A DNA stretch of 56,027 nucleotides from Paenibacillus glycinis (GTDB lineage: Bacteria; Bacillota; Bacilli; Paenibacillales; Paenibacillaceae), in contig NZ_JAAAMV010000015.1 of assembly GCF_009909185.1 (NCBI RefSeq), positions 1 through 56,027 of the forward strand, written 5' to 3'. Every line of letters begins with the position of its first letter. Within the stretch, counting starts at the first letter, position 1. This document shows positions 7,062 through 16,191 of this stretch, in pieces. The position numbers and the translations under genes are program-made. The notes beneath the pieces were generated by a model. It saw only the letters and a list, made by a program, of their open reading frames with translations. It searched no databases and was not told the origin of the DNA.

Positions 7062-8808
7062 GCCCGTGCGGCTGCTCTATGCGAACCTGGTCAACAAGCG
7101 ATTCCGAACCAAGCTGTTCTACGTCTTCCTGCTGGTCACGATCGTCCCGGTCTCCTTCCTCGTCTCGTATTCGTACCATGCGATCAAGGACCAGCTCGTC
7201 CGGCAGGCCGTCGAGAACGTCGGCAGCACGATGGACCAGATCAACAACAACATCGAGAACAAGCTGAGCCTGTATTCCCAGCTCTCGACTCTGCTCTACC
7301 TGGATACGGAGCTCCGCAATTATTTGGTCAACCAGTACAAGAAGAACGACGTGTACATCCTCGACGCGTTCGACTATATCAACAAATCGCTGTACAAGAT
7401 CATGGCGATGAACCCCAATCTGAAGGCGCTTACGATCTATTCCGACAACGAATCGCTGAACTCGGACGGCTTCTTCATCAAGCATATGGAGGATTTGCCG
7501 CAATCCCTGCGCGACCGGTCGTTCCATGCCGAAGGACAACTGACGAGCTTCTACATGACGGACTCCGCCACGAACGAGAAAGTCATCCTGCTGGCGCGCT
7601 CGCTGAACTATCTCAGCTTGAACTACCCGTACGGCATCCTGACGATGGAAATCTCGGAATGGGAGATTTATTCCCTCATCGAGAAGGAGAACAAGAACAA
7701 GACGATCTACGTCGCGGACGAGAACGGGGACGTCATCTCGTCCAGCGCCAAACGGTCGCCATACCGGAATATCGCGGAGATCGCGCCCGGCGAGGCGAAG
7801 GCGGGAGCATTGAACGACGGGGACGTCGTCTACGCCAGCATCCGCGGCGAGCGCTCGATCCTCGTGCAGAAATCGCTGCCGAACGGCTGGAAGACGGTCG
7901 TCGTCCTGCCGTACGACGAGCTGATCGACCAAGCGTCGGCCGCTTCCCGCAAGATGCTGTACATCTCGATCGTCTGCATCGCCGTCGCGATCGTCTTGAT
8001 CTATTGGACGAGCCAGCTGATGACGAAGCGCTTCGAATCGCTGCTGCAGCAGATTCGCAAAGTCGAACGCGGCAATTTCGACGTGCGGCTCCCGAAGATG
8101 GGGACGGACGAGGTCGGGCAGCTGTCGTTCGCGCTGAAGAAGATGGCGGTCACGATCCAAGAGCTGATCAACGACGTGTACAAGAAGGAGATCGCGCAGA
8201 AGGAAGCGGAGATGGACAGCCTGCAGGCGCAGATCTCGCCCCACTTTCTGTACAACACGCTGGCTTCGATCTCCGCGCTCGCCATCGCGGGCAATACGCG
8301 GCAGAGCCATCTCATGGCGGACGATTTGGCGCGGTTTTACCGCATCTCGCTCAGCAAAGGGAAGAAGAGCATCCCGATCGAGCAGGAGATCCGCCTGACC
8401 GAGCATTACCTCGCGATCCAGCAGGTTCGTTTCGAGGGATTGTTCAGCGTGCGCTTCGCGCTCGACGAGGCGCTGCTGCATTACACGACGCCGAAACTGA
8501 TCCTGCAGCCGTTCATCGAGAACTGCATCAACCATGCCATGTGGGACGAGGAGCGCGGCATCGGAATCGTCATCAAGCTCATGGAGGACGACGGCGATCT
8601 CGTATTGGCGGTCATCGACGACGGCATGGGCATCCCGCGCGCGGTCATGGAACGGATGCAGCAAAAGCCGGACGCATCGGCAGGCTACGGCATTTATAAC
8701 GTGCATAAACGCATCCAGCTCGCCTTCGGGGAGCGGTACGGGGTGCGCGTGCACAGCAGGCTCGGCATCGGGACCTCGGTCCACATCCGCATGCCGATGG
8801 CGCGATGA
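7036..8808 (+). CDS. YesM-type sensor histidine kinase
   Basis: A 590-residue membrane kinase: TM1 at about 27-48, an extracellular sensor domain at about 50-305, TM2 at about 308-324, HAMP at about 325-378, then the His_kinase (LytS/YesM) domain with phospho-His H403 in QISPHFLYNTL and an HATPase_c domain with N-box QPFIENCINHA and Gly motifs DDGMGIP and GYGIYNV. It presumably senses an extracellular carbohydrate or a liganded binding protein and phosphorylates the overlapping YesN regulator. The start ATG lies within the regulator gene, with AAGGAG upstream. Confidence 0.93.
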   Translation: MNIARSFYKPVRLLYANLVNKRFRTKLFYVFLLVTIVPVSFLVSYSYHAIKDQLVRQAVENVGSTMDQINNNIENKLSLYSQLSTLLYLDTELRNYLVNQYKKNDVYILDAFDYINKSLYKIMAMNPNLKALTIYSDNESLNSDGFFIKHMEDLPQSLRDRSFHAEGQLTSFYMTDSATNEKVILLARSLNYLSLNYPYGILTMEISEWEIYSLIEKENKNKTIYVADENGDVISSSAKRSPYRNIAEIAPGEAKAGALNDGDVVYASIRGERSILVQKSLPNGWKTVVVLPYDELIDQASAASRKMLYISIVCIAVAIVLIYWTSQLMTKRFESLLQQIRKVERGNFDVRLPKMGTDEVGQLSFALKKMAVTIQELINDVYKKEIAQKEAEMDSLQAQISPHFLYNTLASISALAIAGNTRQSHLMADDLARFYRISLSKGKKSIPIEQEIRLTEHYLAIQQVRFEGLFSVRFALDEALLHYTTPKLILQPFIENCINHAMWDEERGIGIVIKLMEDDGDLVLAVIDDGMGIPRAVMERMQQKPDASAGYGIYNVHKRIQLAFGERYGVRVHSRLGIGTSVHIRMPMAR

Positions 8809-8984
8809 AGCGGGGGATGAAAGTCGTTTTCCGGTACGTTTGAATGCAAAGTGGTATGGAATCGCGGCGGACCCGGTGTCTACAATGAATGCAGGCGGCA
8901 GCGATGGACCCTCGGAACCGGCCGGTCCGACCGGATATGAAATCGCTGTCATGCAGTTGGTCGCCAATACGTGAAGGGGGAAAG

Positions 8985-10676
8985 ATGCGCATGTGGAAAA
9001 AAGGGCAGTTTCGATTTACGGTCGCCATGGTGTTGATGGCGTCGATGCTTGCGGGATGCGGCGGCAACAACGCGCCGGCCAATAACGGAGGAACGGCGAA
9101 TACGGGGAATACGGGGAATACGGCCGCGGCCGGCAATGAGGGCGAAGCGGATAACGCGGGCAATGCGGAGGCGCCGGCGGACAATAAGCCGGTCACCTTC
9201 ACGTTCTTCGACGCCAACGTCGGGGATACGTTCGACAATCCGGTCGCGCAGGAGATCACGAAGAAAACGGGCGTGTCGCTGGAAATCCAGCAGCCGACGG
9301 GCAATCCGTCCGAGAAGCTGAACCTGATGCTCGCGAGCAACGACCTGCCGGACATCATGGACATCGGCCGAGGCGACATTCTCGAGAAATACATCGCGGC
9401 CGGCGCGCTCGTGCCGCTGAACGATCTCATCGACAAATACGGCACGCACATCAAGGAAATGTACGGCGACATGCTCAAGAAAACGAGAAGCGCCGACGGC
9501 AAAAACTATTACCTGGCCAACTGGTACGGGCTCGAGCAGTACCCGGTCTTCGGCTTTCTGATGCGTATGGACGTGATGAAGGAGCTCGGCGTCGGCGACA
9601 AAGTCAACAACGGCGAGCCGTTCACCTCCGACGAATACGTCGAGCTGCTGAAGAAATACAAGGAGAAATACCCGACTTCGGACGGCAAGCCGACGGTGCC
9701 GATTACGTTCAACGGCGAGAACATGGGCGCGATCACCGGCTCGTTCAAGGGCATGTTCGGGATCATGCCGTATTATCAGGATGGCGGCGAACTGAAGACG
9801 GACGTCAAGGATCCGCGCTACCTGGATATGATCAAGTTCATGAATTCCCTGTACACGCAAGGCCTGATCGACCCGGAATGGGCGACCAACAAGACGCAGC
9901 AATACGAGCAGAAGCTGGCGAGCGGCAGCTATTTCTCCACGGCGGACGCGTTCTGGAACCTGGGCAAGCCGAACACGATCCTGAAGGAAGCGGCCAAGGA
10001 CCCGGCTTTGAAGGACGAGAGCCAATTTTACCCGTACAAGGTGCTGGCGCCGGGCGTCGACCCGTCCAAGGCGACGTACGGACCGAAGAGCTCCCTGGGC
10101 TGGGACGGCATCGGCATCTCGAAGAGCAACAAGGATCCGGTCCGCGCGATTCAATTCTTGGATTTCCTGGCCAGCGAAGAAGGCCAGTACCTCATGATGT
10201 GGGGCCTCGAAGGCAAGGATTGGGACATGAAGGACGGCAAGCACGTGCCGCGGCCGGAGACGCTGGAAGGCTTCGCGAAGGACTGGGACGGTTATTCCAA
10301 GCAGACGGGCATCCGCAAATGGACGTGGACGATCAAGAACGGCCCGGGCTCCGACGGCACGCCGTACGATCTGATCGGCCGTTACCAGACGGATCCGGTG
10401 TCGGCGCTCGCGATCAAGAACCTGGCGGACACTTCGTTCGACACCGCGCCGTTCGATAACCTAGGCCCGAGCGGGGGCACGCCGGAAGCGATCATCCAGC
10501 AAAAGGTGAACGAGACGACGTCCAAATACTTCCCGCGCATGGTCATGGCCGCTTCGCAGGACGAAGCCGTCGCCACCTACGAGAAGATGCTCAAGGAGCT
10601 GGAAACGGCGGGCGTGTCGAAGCTGGAGAAAATCTACACCGACAATTACAACAAGCGGATGGAATTGTGGAAATAA
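8985..10676 (+). CDS. Lipoprotein sugar-binding protein, LplA/YtcQ type
   Basis: A 563-residue extracellular solute-binding lipoprotein. The signal peptide ends in the lipobox LAGC with Cys25 as the lipidation site, followed by an Asn/Gly/Ala-rich linker to about residue 65. The mature part is the long family-1 type typical of LplA partners of LplB/LplC permeases. The ATG at 8985 is chosen over the longer frame from 8889 because GAAGGGGGA lies just upstream and the signal peptide begins there. It follows the kinase gene by 176 bp and precedes the secreted glycosidase, so the locus probably imports products of that enzyme. Confidence 0.92.
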   Translation: MRMWKKGQFRFTVAMVLMASMLAGCGGNNAPANNGGTANTGNTGNTAAAGNEGEADNAGNAEAPADNKPVTFTFFDANVGDTFDNPVAQEITKKTGVSLEIQQPTGNPSEKLNLMLASNDLPDIMDIGRGDILEKYIAAGALVPLNDLIDKYGTHIKEMYGDMLKKTRSADGKNYYLANWYGLEQYPVFGFLMRMDVMKELGVGDKVNNGEPFTSDEYVELLKKYKEKYPTSDGKPTVPITFNGENMGAITGSFKGMFGIMPYYQDGGELKTDVKDPRYLDMIKFMNSLYTQGLIDPEWATNKTQQYEQKLASGSYFSTADAFWNLGKPNTILKEAAKDPALKDESQFYPYKVLAPGVDPSKATYGPKSSLGWDGIGISKSNKDPVRAIQFLDFLASEEGQYLMMWGLEGKDWDMKDGKHVPRPETLEGFAKDWDGYSKQTGIRKWTWTIKNGPGSDGTPYDLIGRYQTDPVSALAIKNLADTSFDTAPFDNLGPSGGTPEAIIQQKVNETTSKYFPRMVMAASQDEAVATYEKMLKELETAGVSKLEKIYTDNYNKRMELWK

Positions 10677-10696
10677 AGAAGCAAGCCGCAAGGACG

Positions 10697-10717
10697 GGGG
10701 CGCCGTTCGGCGCCTCC
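10697..10717 (+). terminator. GC-rich hairpin after the binding-protein gene
   Basis: GGGGCGCC (10697-10704), a GTTC loop and GGCGCCTCC (10709-10717) form a strong hairpin 20 bases after the stop codon, with no T run. It may stabilise the binding-protein mRNA 3' end or attenuate read-through into the glycosidase gene. Confidence 0.4.
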
Positions 10718-10821
10718 GGCCATATGCCGCCCTTCGTGCACGAGGGATGGATGCTGCTCTGCCCGCATGATCGGCGGAAGCAGCCGGTATCATAATCGAC
10801 GCTATGCCAAGGAGGCAGCCA

Positions 10822-13800
10822 ATGCGCACAACCATATGGACGCGGTTAATTGTAGTCTTCATCACGATCATGCTGGGAGGGACGTTAATACCGCAAGTGA
10901 ATTACGCGAAAGGAAAGCTGACGGTCGAACAGAAGAACGGAAAGGTGACGGCGGCTAACGGCAGCTACGCGATCGCGTACGATCTCGCGACGGGGCTCGG
11001 CAGCTTCGCGTGGGGAGGACGAACGATCCTGCGCGATTTCAGCTCCGACATCAAGTTCGCCGGCGACGACGCGCGCTACCGGTCCTCCGATCCGGCGAAG
11101 CGGACGGCGGAATGGAACAAGCTACCCCGCGACGGCTACGGCAAGGACGGCGTGAAGCTGTCGATCCGCAGCGTGCTCGATTCCGGGCCGGAGCTGACCC
11201 TGAATCTCTATTTGTACCCGGACGAGGCTTACTTCCTGTCCGATCTGAACGTCGCCAATCCGGCGGGAAAGGCCGTCGAGATTCTCGAGCCGGTCGCCGC
11301 CTCCAACCTGGATATCGGCGCTGGCATGGACAAGCGCATCTTGACCACGCCGTATACGAACAATTTCGACTTCGGCGTGGCGCCGGTGAACGATTTCGGC
11401 AGCAGCCAGAACGGCGCCGACCGCTACGAGGGCGAGCAGCTGAAGTGGGAGCCGTTCAACGGCATCAGCCACTGGGTGTCGGCGATGTTCGACAATGCCG
11501 GGAAGCAGGGCTTCGTCGCCGGCGCCGCGACCGTGAAGAACTGGAAGAGCAGCCAGAAGCTCGGCCAGGCGGAGCAGGCGAACGGACCGCTGACCGCATT
11601 CGGCGTCTATAACTGGGGCGGCTCGCAGAGCGGGCCGAATATCGCCTCGGACCGGTTCTTCTTCGGATTCTATGACGATTATCAAGCCGGACTGGAGGAA
11701 TACGGCAAGGTATACAACATCGGCGAGCCGCATCTGGAGTGGAAGGGCGACGTGCCGATGGGCTACAACACCTACTACTCGCATTACGGCTACGCGACCG
11801 CGGAAGCGATGTACGCGATGGTCGACTACGTGGCGGAGAACCTGAAGCCGCTCGGTTACGAGTATTTCAACCAAGACGGCGGCTTCTGGCCGGATACGAG
11901 CCTGCCGTTCGACGAGGGCATGCAGACCTTCGCCGATTACGTGCATAGCAAGGGATTGAAGGTCGGCGGCTATCAGACGCCGTTCACGATCTACGACTCG
12001 TGGCTGGACGAGGCGATTCCGGGCACGGACGCGACATACCGGGATATCTGCCTGAAGGACGAGAACGGCAAGCCGATTCGCACGTATCTGGGTACGTACG
12101 CGATGGATATCTCCAACCCCGCCGCGCAGACGGCCATTCGTAACGCGATCAAGAAATACGTGGATTGGGGCTTCGATTACCTCAAGCTGGACTTTATCGA
12201 TATGGGCATGTACGAGGGGCAGCATTACGATCCGTCGGTCAACGGCGTGCAGGCGTACCGCATCGGCATGGGCATCATCCGCGACACGGTGCTGGCGGCG
12301 GGCCGGCCGATCTACATCAACGAATCGATCGCGCCGCTGCTTCCGGCGGCATTCGCCCACGGCAGACGGGCGGCTTGCGACACGTCGCTCGGCGTGAACG
12401 GCTACTCCGGCATCGAGCGCCAAGCGTTCAACGACCTGGCGTCCTGGTGGACGAACGGCACGCTCTACGACTACAACGATCCCGACATGATCATGCCGGA
12501 GAATTTCGCCCAAGGCTTCTGGTACAAATACAGCCAGAGCGAAGGCAAGCTGTTGGCGACGACGGTCGCGATGGGCGGCGGGCATTGGCTGATCGGCGAC
12601 AATATTCCGTTCTTGTCCGAGGACCGCATGAGCCTCCTCCAGAACAAGGAGCTGCTCGATGTCGCCGCGAACGGCGGGGCGGCCAAGCCCGTCGCCATGA
12701 CGAGCTTCTATCACAAAGGCGAGCGCGCTCCGTCGGTCGCGTACAAGGCGGGCGGTCATGGCGAGACGTACGTCAGCCTGACCAATTGGGACGCGAAGAA
12801 CGAAGCGACGATCAGCATCAAGCTGGCCGATCTCGGCTTGAACGGCAGCGCGAACTACGCGCTGACGGAGATTTATTCGGGGCGCGGGCTCGGCAAGGCG
12901 AAGGGGCAATTCACGTATACGCTGCCGCCGAACGGCACGGCGATCGTCAAGGTGACGAACGGCGGCTCGGGTAACGGCGGCGATGCGCCGGCGAATCTCG
13001 CGCTCGGCAAACCGGTCAACGTCTCGTCCACATGGGCCGATCCCGGCTACGAGGGCGCGATGCTGACGGACGGCAAGCTGTCCACGAGATGGAGCGCCGC
13101 CGACAAGCATCAGAACGACGAATGGGCGGAGATCGATTTCGGAAAGCCGACGGACGTCAATCAAGTCGTGGTGAAGGAGTACAAGGGCGACTATTTCCAA
13201 ATCGCCAATTACGCGCTGCAGTATTGGGACGGCACGCGTTACGTCGACATCACGAAGGGCTTTACGGTCGGGGACGACAAGACGATCGATTTCAAGACGG
13301 TCACGACGTCCAAGATAAGGCTGTTCATGAAGACGAACTATTTCATTCCGTCGATCAAGGAGCTCGAAGCGTATAACGTCAAAGGCGGCGGCGGACCGAG
13401 CATCGTGCAGGACGACAGCAACGGGGAGTACGCGAATTACTCCGATATCCGCGCCGGCGTGCAGCGGATGCAGGTGTTCAAGCTGACGAAGAGCGATCTG
13501 CCGAAGCTGGACGTGTACATCTACGAGAGCTACGTGAACGCGGTGCCGGCGGATGCTTATTATTTCGATCTCGTCACGCTGGACGCGAACGACAACCCGC
13601 AGGACAAAATCTTCTCCGCTTCGCTTCCGGCGTACAATATTCCGGGCAGCGTGAGCCCGTATTCGATCTATCCGCGCCTGAAAAACCTGGATACGACGAA
13701 GAAATACGGCCTGATCCTCAAATCGCCGAAGTCGGCGGACACGGGTTCGACGGACAACAACTACGGCTTCGCGTACAGCGACAGCAATCCGTATGCGGAC

Positions 13801-13896
13801 GGGTACGAGAAGCTGTCGCTCGACGGCGGCAAGACGTGGACGACGGAGAATGACGGCAAGCGGGATTTGATTTTCTCGTTGTATTCGAGCAAGTAA
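10822..13896 (+). CDS. Secreted alpha-galactosidase-like glycoside hydrolase (clan GH-D) with F5/8C domain
   Basis: A 1024-residue exported enzyme. An N-terminal signal peptide (about 1-30) precedes a beta-rich domain and a TIM-barrel domain with the GH27/GH36 nucleophile motif YLKLDFID (nucleophile D457) and a likely acid/base D520 in RRAACDTSLG. A discoidin/F5-8C (CBM32-like) domain spans about 725-852, and a further beta-sandwich-like domain about 860-1024. It should hydrolyse alpha-galactosides or related alpha-linked sugars outside the cell; the exact family within clan GH-D is uncertain. The start at 10822 is preferred because AAGGAGG sits 9 bases upstream, and an ATG at 10804 would overlap it. 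A strong terminator follows. Confidence 0.85.
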   Translation: MRTTIWTRLIVVFITIMLGGTLIPQVNYAKGKLTVEQKNGKVTAANGSYAIAYDLATGLGSFAWGGRTILRDFSSDIKFAGDDARYRSSDPAKRTAEWNKLPRDGYGKDGVKLSIRSVLDSGPELTLNLYLYPDEAYFLSDLNVANPAGKAVEILEPVAASNLDIGAGMDKRILTTPYTNNFDFGVAPVNDFGSSQNGADRYEGEQLKWEPFNGISHWVSAMFDNAGKQGFVAGAATVKNWKSSQKLGQAEQANGPLTAFGVYNWGGSQSGPNIASDRFFFGFYDDYQAGLEEYGKVYNIGEPHLEWKGDVPMGYNTYYSHYGYATAEAMYAMVDYVAENLKPLGYEYFNQDGGFWPDTSLPFDEGMQTFADYVHSKGLKVGGYQTPFTIYDSWLDEAIPGTDATYRDICLKDENGKPIRTYLGTYAMDISNPAAQTAIRNAIKKYVDWGFDYLKLDFIDMGMYEGQHYDPSVNGVQAYRIGMGIIRDTVLAAGRPIYINESIAPLLPAAFAHGRRAACDTSLGVNGYSGIERQAFNDLASWWTNGTLYDYNDPDMIMPENFAQGFWYKYSQSEGKLLATTVAMGGGHWLIGDNIPFLSEDRMSLLQNKELLDVAANGGAAKPVAMTSFYHKGERAPSVAYKAGGHGETYVSLTNWDAKNEATISIKLADLGLNGSANYALTEIYSGRGLGKAKGQFTYTLPPNGTAIVKVTNGGSGNGGDAPANLALGKPVNVSSTWADPGYEGAMLTDGKLSTRWSAADKHQNDEWAEIDFGKPTDVNQVVVKEYKGDYFQIANYALQYWDGTRYVDITKGFTVGDDKTIDFKTVTTSKIRLFMKTNYFIPSIKELEAYNVKGGGGPSIVQDDSNGEYANYSDIRAGVQRMQVFKLTKSDLPKLDVYIYESYVNAVPADAYYFDLVTLDANDNPQDKIFSASLPAYNIPGSVSPYSIYPRLKNLDTTKKYGLILKSPKSADTGSTDNNYGFAYSDSNPYADGYEKLSLDGGKTWTTENDGKRDLIFSLYSSK

Positions 13897-13921
13897 CGAT
13901 TCAATGCGCATGAGGAAGGAA

Positions 13922-13954
13922 GGCGGCGGGGAGCGATCCCGCCGCCTTTTTTTT
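13922..13954 (+). terminator. Rho-independent terminator of locus A
   Basis: A perfect 9-bp GC stem (GGCGGCGGG at 13922-13930, CCCGCCGCC at 13938-13946) with a 7-base loop is followed by eight T residues (13947-13954), 25 bases after the glycosidase stop. Confidence 0.95.
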
Positions 13955-14052
13955 GCGGGCATCGGCAAGCGACGGAGCTCGCGTCCGATGAACGGCGGGG
14001 CGTCCGGGGAGCGCCGGAGCGGCTTTCGGTATCCAGACAGCGGTAGTGTCCG

Positions 14053-14179
14053 GCGTCCGTCATTGCGACTTGCGATGGTCCGGCGATGTCTATGCGCGTT
14101 CCGGTAGCCTACCGGCATGGGCGTCCGGCGGGCGTCAATGCGACTTCCAGCGACTCGGCGACTCGGCGTCCGGCCGGCG
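14053..14179. repeat. Diverged repeats resembling the 3' end of the AraC-type gene
   Basis: The segment at 14121-14158 (GCGTCCGGCGGGCGTCAATG onward) matches 14166-14203, which covers the stop codon and last codons of the adjacent minus-strand AraC-type gene, at a 45-bp offset. A weaker third copy begins near 14053. The similarity is clear for about 25 bases and fades after that, so this is less certain than the other gene-tail arrays. Confidence 0.55.
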
Positions 14180-14929
14180 TCAACGCGTCTTCCGGTACTG
14201 CAAGGGCGTGTCGCCGAGCTCCCTGCGGAACAGCTCGATGAACTGCGAGGTCGTCGAGAAGCCGCACTCGAGGCCGATCGCGCTGATCGTCAGCGTCGTA
14301 TTCAGCAGCAGCCCTTTGGCGGCTTCAAGCCGCTTGCGCAGCAAATATCGCCCCGGCGACAATCCGGTCTGGACCTTGAACAGATGGCGAAAATGATCCT
14401 CGCCGTAGCCGGACAGCTCCGCCAGCGTGCGAAGCTGCAGCGGCTGCGTATAGTTCTCGTCCATGTAGCGCCGCGCGTAGAACAACCGCTCCGGCCGCTG
14501 CTCGTCGCCCTGCGGCGCTTCCGCCTGCCGGCCGAGCAGCAGAATGATCTCGTTCAGCAGGAGATTCGCCCGCTGCGCGTAGTGGGCTTTCTGGGCGAGC
14601 AGCTCCTCCTTCATCGTCAGCATGAGCGCGAGGATCGCCCGCTCGTCCGTATCGCGGATGAGGCCGTTCGGCAGCTGCACGGGGAAATCGTCGTAGCGAA
14701 AACCGAAGAAGACGACCTCCGTCGCTTCGTCGTGCCGCTCGTCGTGCATGTAATTCGGCCGGGTCAGCGTGATCGTGCCGGGTCCGTAGGCCAGCGTCCC
14801 GCCGTTCAGATTCATCGTTCCTGTCCCCGATACGTAGTAGACAAGCTCGTAGCAGCTATGCTTGTGATAATCGACGTAACTGCCCGCGTCATGGGATTTG
14901 TAGAAGAAGAAATCCAATTCGCCGTTCAT
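14180..14929 (-). CDS. AraC-family transcriptional regulator with cupin-like sensor domain
   Basis: A 249-residue cytosolic DNA-binding protein. An N-terminal cupin-like ligand domain (about 1-130; HKHSCYELVYYVSG) is followed by a C-terminal AraC double helix-turn-helix (about 150-249; YGEDHFRHLFKVQTGLSPGR and the signature ending GDTPLQYRK). The ATG at 14929 is favoured over the GTG at 14938, which lies only three bases after the AAAGG site. It is divergent from the PhyH-type gene, which it may regulate. A minus-strand TATAAT (14976-14981) lies 47 bases upstream of the start. Confidence 0.88.
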   Translation of the reverse strand: MNGELDFFFYKSHDAGSYVDYHKHSCYELVYYVSGTGTMNLNGGTLAYGPGTITLTRPNYMHDERHDEATEVVFFGFRYDDFPVQLPNGLIRDTDERAILALMLTMKEELLAQKAHYAQRANLLLNEIILLLGRQAEAPQGDEQRPERLFYARRYMDENYTQPLQLRTLAELSGYGEDHFRHLFKVQTGLSPGRYLLRKRLEAAKGLLLNTTLTISAIGLECGFSTTSQFIELFRRELGDTPLQYRKTR

Positions 14930-14975
14930 GCCGGCCACGACCTTTCCCCGAATCCTGATAGTTTATCCCCAGTCT

Positions 14976-14981
14976 ATTATA
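14976..14981 (-). promoter_or_regulatory. Candidate -10 element of the AraC-type gene
   Basis: A perfect TATAAT on the minus strand, with no good -35 at standard spacing. The region lies in the 122-bp divergent intergenic space and may carry sites for the AraC protein itself. Confidence 0.4.
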
Positions 14982-15051
14982 GCTCGGGGGCTCTTGTCAC
15001 CCGTATGATGGAGGAGTAGAACCGACCAATCATTCACGGGAGTGATCGACG

Positions 15052-15927
15052 ATGGCGAACGGAAACGCGACAGGACTGACGGAACAAGAAATCACGCAGT
15101 ACCGCGAAGACGGCTTCCTGGTGTTCGACGGGATATTGAGCGAGGCGGAGGTCGAAGAGCTGCGTCTTGCCTGCGAAGCGGACGCGATCACGTCGCTTCG
15201 CACGCAGAAGGAATACGAGACGATGACGGTGCACGCGCTCGGCATCACGTCCCTGCATCCGGCCTTTCTCCGGCTGGCGAAGCATCCGGCGATCGTGGGC
15301 AAGCTGCGCGCCCTGCTCGGCGACGATATCGAGCTGCAGCATTCCAAGCTGGCGACGAAGCCGCCGGCGAAGGGCGTCGGCGCGTTCGCGTGGCATCAGG
15401 ATTACGTCTTCTATCCCCACACCAATACCGATCTGTTGTCCGTCATGGTCATGCTGGACGACGCGACGCCGGAGAACGGCTGCATGCAGATGGTGAAGGG
15501 GAGCCACCGGCTCGGCCCTCTGAACCACATGAAGGACGGACGCTTCGCTGCAGCCTGCCAGGAGACCCGGTATTGGGAGGAGCCGGCGAATCCGGACGAC
15601 ATCGCCTGCATCATGCCGAAGACGGGCGGCATCAGCATTCATCATGCGCTGACGCTGCACGGCTCGGCGGCCAACGCGTCCGGCAGGCCGCGCCGGGGCA
15701 TCGTGTTCTCGTACCGCGCGGGGGACGCTTATCAGCTGGCCGACACGCTGTTCGACGACACTGGCCTGCTGATCAGCGGCAGCCGCAAGGGCATCGTCCG
15801 CTGCGACGCCGGCGTCGTGGCGCTGCCGTTCCGGGGCGGCGGCGCGCATCCGTACGGCTCGGCCTGGAACCAGGCGGGCGGATTCGCGGCGGCGCATAAC
15901 GGGGAGCAGCCCGGCCACTCGCGTTGA
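15052..15927 (+). CDS. Phytanoyl-CoA dioxygenase (PhyH) family oxygenase
   Basis: A 291-residue putative non-haem Fe(II)/2-oxoglutarate-dependent oxygenase that would hydroxylate an organic substrate in the cytosol. The iron site is visible as H115-x-D117 (WHQDY) plus distal His H203 in LHGSAANAS, with the 2-oxoglutarate-binding Arg in GRPRRG (R214 or R215). The fold matches the PhyH family, and the length is normal. Bacterial members act on diverse natural products, so the substrate is unknown. GGGAG lies upstream of the ATG. It is divergent from the AraC regulator, which suggests induction by a small molecule sensed by that protein. Confidence 0.88.
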   Translation: MANGNATGLTEQEITQYREDGFLVFDGILSEAEVEELRLACEADAITSLRTQKEYETMTVHALGITSLHPAFLRLAKHPAIVGKLRALLGDDIELQHSKLATKPPAKGVGAFAWHQDYVFYPHTNTDLLSVMVMLDDATPENGCMQMVKGSHRLGPLNHMKDGRFAAACQETRYWEEPANPDDIACIMPKTGGISIHHALTLHGSAANASGRPRRGIVFSYRAGDAYQLADTLFDDTGLLISGSRKGIVRCDAGVVALPFRGGGAHPYGSAWNQAGGFAAAHNGEQPGHSR

Positions 15928-16191
15928 TCCGCTTGCGGCAGCCGCACGCGAGCGGATCGCGCGCATCCGAGGAGACGCCGCGGCTTCGCCTGCACGGACC
16001 CGGCATAAGCCGCTGCGGCGATAATCCCCGCATGGGGCCGCCACGCGGGGCTGGAGCGCGCCCGGGCGCGAAAATCCCGTCTTCCCGCGTCCATTTGCCC
16101 GAAATCACATAATTAACTAACGATTTTGCGGTATAGTGGGGGCAGCACGCGCTCGGACGGGCCGTCAACCGAAGAAGGAGCTGTACGAAAC

